From assembly GCA_002348005.1 (NCBI GenBank), contig DDYQ01000235.1, positions 589-6,115 on the forward strand: a DNA stretch of 5,527 nt, given 5' to 3'. Origin of the DNA: Desulfobacteraceae bacterium UBA2230 (GTDB taxonomy: Bacteria; Desulfobacterota; Desulfobacteria; Desulfobacterales; Desulfosarcinaceae). Both the position numbers and the translations under genes were made by a program. The notes beneath the pieces are model-generated. The model was not told the DNA's origin. It saw nothing but the letters and a program-made list of their open reading frames with translations, and did no database searches. Shown here in pieces: positions 1 through 5,527 of the stretch (position 1 is the stretch's first letter; every line of letters begins with the position of its first letter).

Positions 1-418
1 GCTCGCCGCCCGAGAGCGTTCCGGCTCGCTGACTGCGGCGCTCGAGCAGCTGAGGAAACAACTGGAAGACGCGCTCCATGGTCTGTTTCAGCTGAGACCG
101 GCCGCGGCGGGGGAAGGCACCCAGCTCCAGGTTCTCGCGCACCGTCATGTCTTTGTAGACCCTGCGGCCCTCCGGCACCAGGGCGATTCCCAGGTGGGTG
201 ATGCGGTAAGGCTTCATGCCGTCCAGTGATTGCCCGTTGAAAAGGATGGAGCCTCCCCGGGGGGCCAGCATGCCGGTGATCGCCGCCAGCAGGGAGGATT
301 TGCCGGCACCGTTGCTGCCCAGGACGGCCACCCGTTCGCCGGCCGCCACCTCAAGGGAAATATCCCACAACACCTGGGTTTCGCCTCGGTATACATTTAT
401 GCCGGAAACGTTTAACAT
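1..418 (-). CDS. livF: LivF-type ABC transporter ATP-binding protein, 3' end cut off by window edge
   Basis: This is one of the two cytoplasmic ATPases that power a branched-chain-amino-acid-type (HAAT) importer. The frame opens with ATG at 418 and stays open for 139 codons to the window edge. Visible motifs are a Walker A GSNGAGKSS (residues 34-42), the VPEGRR segment typical of LivF at the Q-loop position (81-86), MTVRENLELGAF (91-102), and a canonical ABC signature LSGGE (135-139), where the window ends. Walker B, D-loop and H-loop lie outside; family members are about 235 residues, so roughly 60% is present. A GAGG at 424-427, 5 bases before the ATG, is a plausible ribosome binding site. 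It lies 168 bases after livG, an unusually wide gap for this operon, and that gap holds a consensus -10 hexamer. Function is assigned from motifs plus operon context; the transported substrate is unknown. Confidence 0.93.
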   Translation of the reverse strand, partial: MLNVSGINVYRGETQVLWDISLEVAAGERVAVLGSNGAGKSSLLAAITGMLAPRGGSILFNGQSLDGMKPYRITHLGIALVPEGRRVYKDMTVRENLELGAFPRRGRSQLKQTMERVFQLFPQLLERRSQRAGTLSGGE

Positions 419-586
419 GTCGGCCTCATCGCGAAATCAAATGAATCCACAGCAAATCCGCAGCTCGGCGGCATTATAGACAGTCCTGGACCAGACGCCT
501 GAAACCCGTGTTGCGGTGCCTGGGTACGCCGCAGCGACAGCGAGATGAGCGCGATACCGGCAGGGTCTTTTTAGGGTGGCGTCCAC
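419..586. other. livG-livF intergenic region
   Basis: These 168 bases separate livG from livF. I see no convincing coding frame, tRNA or intrinsic terminator. They hold a TATAAT hexamer on the minus strand, a small CTGG/CCAG inverted repeat just upstream of it (486-494) and the probable livF ribosome binding site. Liv ATPase genes are often nearly adjacent, so the spacing is odd and may carry an internal promoter or an RNA processing site. Confidence 0.6.
473..478 (-). promoter_or_regulatory. Possible -10 box (TATAAT) of an internal livF promoter
   Basis: The minus strand reads TATAAT exactly, about 55 bases before the livF ATG. At 17-19 base spacing the upstream hexamer is only CAGGCG, TCAGGC or TTCAGG, a poor -35 match to TTGACA, and the TG of an extended -10 is one base too far away. 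In a GC-rich background a perfect -10 in a gap facing a gene is suggestive, but without a -35 the promoter is tentative. Confidence 0.35.
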
Positions 587-1305
<719 letters not shown>

Positions 1306-1306
<1 letters not shown>

Positions 1307-2271
1307 CACATAACCCCCTGCCCCTGCTTCGAATCGACCGTCAATCGCACCGCCGGCCGCCGGTGGCGCAGGTTCCTGGCGATTCCTACAATTCCCCGGG
1401 GAGCAAAGCGGGCGACGGCAAGGGCCACCAGGCCGAATACCAGTACATGATATTCGCCGTAGGCCCGGATGTATTCGGACAGAAACTCCAGCACGAAGGC
1501 GCCGATGATCGGGCCGGCAAAAGACCCCATTCCACCGATCACCGTCATTGAAAGCACCAGGAATTGCTGATCGAGTGAGGGGATATGCGGCGTTATCAGC
1601 AGCAGATAGTGGCCGTAGAGGGCACCCGCCAGTCCGGCCAGGGCGCTGGAAACCGTAAAGGCCAGCAGGCGCACGCGCACCACGTCAACCCCCAGCGCCG
1701 CGGCCGCGCGTTCGTCGTTCTGAACGGCGCGGAAATTCATGCCGGTGTTGGAATGAATCATGCGGTACACCACCGCCAGGACCAGCAATGCGGCGACCAG
1801 AAAAATATAAAAGTAGACCAGTTTGGAATAAGCGGCCACCAGGCCGGGCACCTGAAGACCCATGGTGCCGCGAGTGATTTCATATTCGTTGTTGATGACG
1901 ATGTGCAGGATCTCGGAAAATCCCAGCGTGGTGAGCGACAGGTAAATACCGCCCATTTTAAGGCACAGCACGCCCACCAGGAAGCCGAAAATCGCCGCCA
2001 GCAGAATGCCGGCCAGCACCCCGATCCAGGGGTTGACGCCCCAGCGCGCGGCCAAAATCCCGGAAGCATAGGCGCCGATGCCGGCAAATGCGGCGTGACC
2101 GAAGGAAACCTGGCCGGTGTAGCCGGCGATCAGGTTCCAGGAGGAGGCCATCATGACGTAAAAAAGGCTGATGATCAGGATGTGCTGCTGGTACATGCCC
2201 ATGCCCAGGGGCAGCAGGCTGAACGCAGCCAGTCCGGCGACCAGCAGCAGATTGCGCTTGGAAAGAGTCAA
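1306..2271 (-). CDS. livM: LivM-type inner-membrane permease
   Basis: This is one of two membrane subunits forming the translocation channel of the HAAT importer, 321 residues. Hydrophobic stretches are visible at about 7-23, 30-48, 62-74, 82-104, 150-170, 203-226, 235-263 and 275-290. Family hallmarks are WNLIAGYTGQVSFGHAAFAGIGAY (45-68), GGIYLSLTTLGFSEI (107-121), the cytoplasmic coupling-helix segment RAVQNDERAAAALGV (181-195) followed by LAGLAGAL (211-218), and VIGGMGSFAGPIIGA (244-258). It starts at TTG: an AAAGGAAG ribosome binding site (2278-2285) is 6 bases upstream, and the first residues MTLSKRN put a short positively charged cytoplasmic tail before the first membrane segment, as expected. 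The C-terminal ~25 residues after PRGIVG are polar and arginine-rich, probably a cytoplasmic tail. It follows livH by 55 bases and overlaps livG by one base. Confidence 0.94.
1314..1319 (-). promoter_or_regulatory. Ribosome binding site of livG
   Basis: AGGGGG lies inside the last codons of livM, 7 bases before the ATG at 1306. This spacing favours that ATG over the adjacent GTG at 1309. Confidence 0.6.
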
Positions 2272-2277
2272 CTCAAA

Positions 2278-2285
2278 CTTCCTTT
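2278..2285 (-). promoter_or_regulatory. Ribosome binding site of livM
   Basis: AAAGGAAG lies 6 bases before TTG at 2271. It decides the start: without it TTG would be a weak candidate, and no ATG occurs before residue 24, which is inside the first membrane segment. Confidence 0.7.
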
Positions 2286-2286
2286 G

Positions 2287-2301
2287 TGCGCCGATGGCGC
2301 A
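2287..2301 (-). repeat. Small perfect hairpin before the livM ribosome binding site
   Basis: TGCGCC and GGCGCA form a perfect 6-bp stem around a 3-base loop, ending one base upstream of the livM AAAGGAAG. On the mRNA it could stack next to the ribosome binding site and tune livM translation, or simply protect the livH 3' end. It has no U-tract, so it is not an intrinsic terminator. Function is inferred only. Confidence 0.45.
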
Positions 2302-2326
2302 GAGGGTCTGTTTTCATCACGAACGA

Positions 2327-3184
2327 TCACGCCTGGCTGCGGCCGAACAGGCCCGCGGGCCGAATCAGCAGCACCAGGATAAGGATAATGAAGCCGAATA
2401 CATGCTTGTAGCCGGTGGAGACGAAAGCCGCGCCCAGGTTTTCCACCAGGCCCAGGGTCAAACCGCCCAGCACGGATCCCCACAGCGAACCCATTCCGCC
2501 CAGCACCACGCAGACAAAGGCCGTCAACGCTACCGGCACGCCGGCCGTGGGCGTGACCGGGAACACGGGCGACAGAATCACGCCCGCCGCTCCGGCCAGG
2601 GCGCATCCCAGGCCGAAGCCGAGCATGTTCAACCGGGTGGTGTTGATGCCGTTGAGCTCCGCCATAACACGGTCCTGGGAGGCGGCGCGGATCATGCGGC
2701 CGAACCAGGTCAGCTTGAGCATGGCGAATACCAGCACGATCACCGCCACACCGGCGATCAGCGCGGCGATGCGCTGGTTGCCGTAATAGAAAAGGCCGAA
2801 AACGTTGGTTGCGCCCTGGACCCAGTTGGGCGGCTTGTTGGGGTACGGGCCGAAGATCAACAGGTAGGCGTTTTGCAGTACGATCGACAGAATGAACGTC
2901 AGAATGAGCGAGTACATGTCGTCGCCGTAGGTGGGCCGGATCAGCAGGTGCTCCACCAGCAGGCCGAAGGCAAACACCAGAATGACCGCCAGCAGCATGG
3001 ACGATAAAGGATCGATACCCATGGCGTGCGCAAAGATGTAGGAAAAATAGCCGGCCAGGATATAGAATTCGCCATGGGCGAAGTTGACCACATTCATGAT
3101 TCCGACCACCAGCGACACCCCCAGCGCAGCCAGGGCGTAGATGATGCCGATCACGATTCCGTTGGTAATGGCGAGGGCCAGCAT
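2327..3184 (-). CDS. livH: LivH-type inner-membrane permease
   Basis: This is the partner permease of LivM, 285 residues, a usual length. Membrane segments are visible at about 3-27, 38-52, 60-80, 91-112, 139-156, 188-209, 216-232, 235-254 and 262-277. Hallmarks are ALAALGVSLVVGIMNVVNFAHGEFY (17-41), the coupling-helix segment MIRAASQDRVMAELNGINTTR (164-184) followed by LAGAAGVI (196-203), VVLGGMGSLWGSVLGG (226-241), and an end RPAGLFGR. The start is uncertain. A TTG at 3241 would add 19 polar residues (EKRHGGYQTNLHNETAES) not expected before the first LivH membrane helix and has no clear ribosome binding site. The ATG at 3184 gives the usual N terminus MLALAITNGI but has only a weak, close GGAAAG (3186-3191). 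I prefer the ATG. It follows livK after a 201-base gap containing a strong hairpin. Confidence 0.93.
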   Translation of the reverse strand: MLALAITNGIVIGIIYALAALGVSLVVGIMNVVNFAHGEFYILAGYFSYIFAHAMGIDPLSSMLLAVILVFAFGLLVEHLLIRPTYGDDMYSLILTFILSIVLQNAYLLIFGPYPNKPPNWVQGATNVFGLFYYGNQRIAALIAGVAVIVLVFAMLKLTWFGRMIRAASQDRVMAELNGINTTRLNMLGFGLGCALAGAAGVILSPVFPVTPTAGVPVALTAFVCVVLGGMGSLWGSVLGGLTLGLVENLGAAFVSTGYKHVFGFIILILVLLIRPAGLFGRSQA

Positions 3185-3385
3185 GCTTTCCGCAGTTTCG
3201 TTATGGAGGTTGGTTTGATACCCGCCGTGCCTTTTTTCCAAGCGCGCTGATGTCGCCCGGCATTCGGACGGTCGAGTGAAGAACGTCTAAAAGACCGACG
3301 CATCGACAATGGTATCGCCCGGCCGCGACCCCGAGCACCGTCACCGAGCACGGGGTTGCGGCCGTATCGAAACGAATTCACCTTG
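3185..3385. other. livK-livH intergenic region
   Basis: These 201 bases lie between the livK stop and the preferred livH start. They hold a long GC-rich inverted repeat (3320-3364), a small GTCT/AGAC hairpin near 3285-3295, and the optional N-terminal extension of livH (3185-3241). I found no recognisable promoter or U-tract terminator. A structured gap after the binding-protein gene is common in transporter operons, where the binding protein is needed in excess over the permeases. Confidence 0.6.
3320..3364 (-). repeat. Strong 14-bp hairpin downstream of livK
   Basis: Arms at 3320-3333 (CGGCCGCGACCCCG) and 3351-3364 (CGGGGTTGCGGCCG) are inverted copies with one mismatch (a G-U pair in one strand's RNA), around a 17-base loop. 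It starts 21 bases after the livK stop on the minus strand and is not followed by a U-tract. It therefore looks like an mRNA-stabilising or partially attenuating structure rather than an intrinsic terminator. A GTATCG direct repeat (3312-3317 and 3364-3369) flanks it. Confidence 0.7.
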
Positions 3386-4591
3386 TCAGTGCATGAGTTT
3401 CCCTGTGGCGGCTTCGGGCGGATAAAGCACGACCTGCTGCTTGTCCTGCCACTGGATCACCAGCATGGGCGGCATCCAGTGGTGGTATTCGGGCCCGCCT
3501 TTTTCGACTCCGAATTTGGCGGTGCCACGGGTCACCGTCAGGTTGGTCTGTTCCAGCGCGTCCACCAGTTTTTCGGCATCGGTGCCGCCGGCGCGGTTGA
3601 TGGCGTCGGCCGCGATCAGGACCGCGTCGAAAATGGAGCGTGATTTATAGTCGGTCGGGTTCTTGCCGAAGGCTTTTACATACGCTTCCCGGAATTGGGT
3701 GGCCAGGGGAGTCAATTCCACTTTTTCGTGCATGGAGGAGACAAAGGCTTCCTTGTTTCCGTAATCCCCCACATTGGTCCAGTAGTCGGGCCACAGGCTA
3801 GGCGGGCCGGCACCGTCCAATATCACGGCCTTGGGGGTCAGGCCGACTTCACCGGCCTGAGCCACGAAATAATGCAGGCCGGTGCCGTAGATGAAGGCCA
3901 GCACGACATCAGGATCAAACGCCTTGATTTTGGTCAGTTCGGTGTAGTGATCCTGGCTCTTCGTTTCGGTGTTCAGCGTTTCGAAGGGGATTTTGGCGGC
4001 CGTCAGGGCGGCTTCGCTGAGCTTGGCGATCCCCAGGCCCCAGTCGCTGTTTTCAGCCACGATGTAGGCTTTTTTGAATCCCGAGTGGGTTACCCACTCG
4101 GCGATGGTTTTCTTGACCACGCCGGAGTTGGAAGGGCCGGCGCGGAATACATAACGGTAGTTTTTGGCGGTGATCGGGTCGGCCCAGGCTTCCACCACCA
4201 CGAAAGGCACTTTCAGGCGATTGGCCACTTCGATCTCGGCCAGGGCGGCCGAGGAATGGCTTTCACCCAGAACCATGGCCACCTTGTCGCGCGTCACCAG
4301 ACGCTCGAAGCCCGAAGCGGCTTTGTCCGGCGCTCCGGCGGTGTCTTCGAACACCACTTCGAGCGGCTTGCCCAGAACACCGCCGTTGCTGTTAACGTAC
4401 GCGGTGCCAAGCTGGATGCCCTCTTCGAAGGCTTTGCCGGTGGCGGCGGCGCCTCCCGTGCGGGGTCCCACCACTCCGATTTTGATCGTCTCGGCGGCCT
4501 GAAGCGGAGCGGCGACCAGGCTCAAGGCCAAAATCGCCAGGCCAACGCTCACAACCGCGGCTGACAGCATCTGTTTCGATACGCTTTTCAT
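3386..4591 (-). CDS. livK: LivK-type periplasmic substrate-binding protein (Peripla_BP_6 family)
   Basis: This is the solute receptor of the HAAT importer, 401 residues. An N-terminal Sec signal peptide is clear: basic MKSVSKQ, hydrophobic core at about 9-27, and a likely AXA-type cleavage after LQA (about residue 32), giving mature AETIKIGVVGP. There is no lipobox cysteine and I see no cysteine anywhere, so it should be soluble in the periplasm without disulfides. Family features are GVVGPRTGGAAATGKAFEEG near the start, YVNSNGGVLGKPLEVVFEDTAG (about 69-90), the ligand-loop-like VLGESHSSAALA (about 107-118), and a C-terminal lobe ending with VIQWQDKQQVVLYPPEAATGKL, the usual pattern of this family. 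The ATG has an excellent AAAAGGAGG 5 bases upstream, matching a highly expressed binding protein. The gene name is positional; leucine or another branched-chain amino acid cannot be assumed as ligand, and aromatic or organic acids or amides are alternatives. Confidence 0.93.
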   Translation of the reverse strand: MKSVSKQMLSAAVVSVGLAILALSLVAAPLQAAETIKIGVVGPRTGGAAATGKAFEEGIQLGTAYVNSNGGVLGKPLEVVFEDTAGAPDKAASGFERLVTRDKVAMVLGESHSSAALAEIEVANRLKVPFVVVEAWADPITAKNYRYVFRAGPSNSGVVKKTIAEWVTHSGFKKAYIVAENSDWGLGIAKLSEAALTAAKIPFETLNTETKSQDHYTELTKIKAFDPDVVLAFIYGTGLHYFVAQAGEVGLTPKAVILDGAGPPSLWPDYWTNVGDYGNKEAFVSSMHEKVELTPLATQFREAYVKAFGKNPTDYKSRSIFDAVLIAADAINRAGGTDAEKLVDALEQTNLTVTRGTAKFGVEKGGPEYHHWMPPMLVIQWQDKQQVVLYPPEAATGKLMH

Positions 4592-4596
4592 CCCTG

Positions 4597-4605
4597 CCTC
4601 CTTTT
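4597..4605 (-). promoter_or_regulatory. Ribosome binding site of livK
   Basis: AAAAGGAGG lies 5 bases before the ATG at 4591. It is the strongest Shine-Dalgarno match in the window and fits high expression of a periplasmic binding protein. Confidence 0.85.
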
Positions 4606-4686
4606 AAGGTTTGGTGGACCGTGACCATACGACGTTTTGTCTGCCGGCATCGGGCGCCGAAGTAAGGACGAATGCAGAAGGCTGAG

Positions 4687-4721
4687 AGGGTGAACGCAAG
4701 CGTTGATTCATTCGTCACCCT
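4687..4721. repeat. Nested inverted repeats upstream of livK
   Basis: Outer arms AGGGTGA (4687-4693) and TCACCCT (4715-4721) are a perfect 7-bp inverted repeat; inside lies AACGCAAGCGTT (4693-4704), itself a near-perfect palindrome with AACGC/GCGTT arms. A GGGATCCC palindrome follows at 4723-4730. The site begins 33 bases after the AOR stop. It could be a regulator-binding site for the transporter genes or an RNA structure ending the AOR message; no U-tract follows on the minus strand. Confidence 0.45.
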
Positions 4722-4753
4722 TGGGATCCCTTGCATCTTTGCCGCTGTCGTAT

Positions 4754-5527
4754 CTACTTCCGCGGTAAACCCAATTCAGCCAGCTTGCCGGCCGTGGGGC
4801 GCCCTTCCGGATCCCAACCGCGGCATTTGTAATATTCGGGCAGCATGGCGTCCATGCGGCAGACCATGCCTTTTGACGGACCGTCGGGCAGCGGCTCCTT
4901 GACCAGGCGGTCCGGCAGCTGGTCGTCACGACTGCTGAACCCCGCCCGCACCAGAAAGAGCCGCTCGGCATTGAAAATGCGCTCGCCGGCAAGGGAGAGC
5001 GCTTCCAGGGTGTAGCCGGCGCCGGTGGCGGCATTGAGCAGTTCCATAACGCCCTGGGGCCGGATGGCGCTCTCCGGTATGACCAGGTTGCGCATGGAAA
5101 AGAACACGCACAAACCGGCGGAATCGATCACTGCGAAACTATCCTGATAATCCTTGACCAGCTGGGGTTTGTCTTCCCAGGATTGCGGATCGATCAAAGA
5201 CGGCACGCCGAGGATTTCGGTATAAGCTGTATCGCCGCGCATGTGCGAGGCGCCGATCGGCGAAGTGGCATAGGTCAGCCCCATGCCCTGGGCGGCCCGC
5301 GGCTCGTAGCCGGCCGGCTCCTGCCCCTTGACCGTGATGGACAGCTCGGGGTGGCCGAAGCGTTCGGCCAACCGGCGGCTGCCCTCGGCCAGGAAGCGGC
5401 CGAAGCCCTTCATTTCGGCGGTCAAACGGGTCAGTTCCACCAGGGCGCGGGCATCGCCGAATGGCAGCGGCATGCCCACTTCCTTTTCCGTCAGGATGCC
5501 TTTTTCAAACATCTCCATGGCGCAGGC
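4754..5527 (-). CDS. Aldehyde:ferredoxin oxidoreductase family protein, C-terminal part (5' end outside window)
   Basis: AOR-family enzymes oxidise aldehydes to carboxylic acids in the cytoplasm, passing electrons through a [4Fe-4S] cluster to ferredoxin, with a tungsten bis-pterin cofactor. The frame is open to the window edge; the 257 residues seen are somewhat under half of the usual ~600. Numbering from the methionine at 5518, family features are MEMFEKGILTEKE (1-13), GFGRFLAEGSRRLAE (38-52), VKGQEPAGYEPRAAQGMGLTYATSPIGASHMRG (63-95), the pterin- and cluster-binding DSAGLC (132-137) whose cysteine (codon 5108-5110) is the fourth cluster ligand in characterised AORs, NAERLFLVRAGFSSRDDQLPDR (183-204), and a C-terminal GWDPEGRPTAGKLAELGL (235-252). 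The three N-terminal cluster cysteines lie outside. The methionine at 5518 is internal, not the start. Subfamily (general AOR, aromatic-aldehyde AOR, or BamB-like) cannot be settled from this part. Confidence 0.92.
   Translation of the reverse strand, partial: ACAMEMFEKGILTEKEVGMPLPFGDARALVELTRLTAEMKGFGRFLAEGSRRLAERFGHPELSITVKGQEPAGYEPRAAQGMGLTYATSPIGASHMRGDTAYTEILGVPSLIDPQSWEDKPQLVKDYQDSFAVIDSAGLCVFFSMRNLVIPESAIRPQGVMELLNAATGAGYTLEALSLAGERIFNAERLFLVRAGFSSRDDQLPDRLVKEPLPDGPSKGMVCRMDAMLPEYYKCRGWDPEGRPTAGKLAELGLPRK

Larger units (their letters stand above)
4592..4753. other. AOR-livK intergenic region
   Basis: These 162 bases separate the AOR stop from livK. They contain nested inverted repeats (4687-4721), a GGGATCCC palindrome (4723-4730), and the strong livK ribosome binding site. 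I could not identify a convincing -35/-10 pair on the minus strand nor a U-tract terminator, so whether AOR and livK share a transcript is open. Confidence 0.55.

Noticed and set aside
1585..3007. Two long plus-strand open frames (1585-2382 and 2171-3007) opposite livM and livH
   Set aside because: They mirror hydrophobic permease codons as polar Q/H/D/R-rich sequence, overlap each other, and show no domain or plausible ribosome binding site; they are shadows of the permease genes.
3320..3364. Intrinsic (Rho-independent) terminator after livK
   Set aside because: The stem is strong, but on the minus strand it is followed by a GC-rich GGCGATACC with no U-tract, and livH continues downstream in the same direction.
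3151..3381. A 76-codon minus-strand frame covering the livK-livH gap
   Set aside because: It runs through the strong hairpin and into livH in another frame, is arginine-rich, and shows no domain or good ribosome binding site, so I treat the gap as noncoding.
3695..4564. A 289-codon plus-strand open frame opposite livK
   Set aside because: It is fully antisense to livK, whose signal peptide, family motifs and strong ribosome binding site are clear; its product is Gly/His/Phe-rich without a recognised fold.
4708..5034. A 108-codon minus-strand frame within the AOR gene
   Set aside because: It is out of frame with the AOR, whose family motifs continue to the stop at 4754, and looks like a proline/serine/arginine-rich shadow.

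Overview
The window is a compact, high-GC bacterial segment with every convincing gene on the minus strand, so it reads right to left. In transcription order it holds the C-terminal part of a tungsten-dependent aldehyde:ferredoxin oxidoreductase (AOR) family protein (5527-4754), then a complete-looking set for a branched-chain-amino-acid-type (HAAT/Liv) ABC importer: periplasmic substrate-binding protein livK (4591-3386), permeases livH (3184-2327) and livM (2271-1306), and ATPases livG (1306-587) and livF (418 to the left edge, truncated). The order K-H-M-G-F is the standard one for this transporter family.

Organism: an AOR points to an anaerobic or facultatively anaerobic metabolism using low-potential ferredoxin. 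The Sec-type signal peptide on the binding protein, with no lipobox cysteine, points to a Gram-negative periplasm. Together with GC-rich codon use, this suits a proteobacterium or a Desulfobacterota (former Deltaproteobacteria) sulfate reducer or syntroph. The taxon is inferred, not shown.

How the genes work together: LivK would capture a small organic solute in the periplasm and deliver it to the LivH/LivM channel, driven by the LivG/LivF ATPase pair. The substrate cannot be read from sequence; HAAT transporters take branched-chain amino acids but also amides, urea and aromatic or short organic acids. The co-directional AOR upstream raises the possibility that the imported compound, or an aldehyde made from it, meets the AOR, but the 162-base gap leaves shared transcription unproven.

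Between the genes: the AOR-livK gap holds nested inverted repeats and a strong livK ribosome binding site. The livK-livH gap holds a 14-bp GC-rich hairpin with no U-tract, flanked by 6-bp direct repeats. A small hairpin sits just before the livM ribosome binding site. livM and livG overlap by one base. The livG-livF gap (168 bases) has a consensus -10 hexamer facing livF. The most notable protein feature is LivG, whose ABC signature motif is degenerate (LNVVQ in place of LSGGQ/LSYGQ). I see no CRISPR array, RNA gene, insertion sequence or clearly new system; this is mostly an ordinary transporter operon with a few details worth checking.
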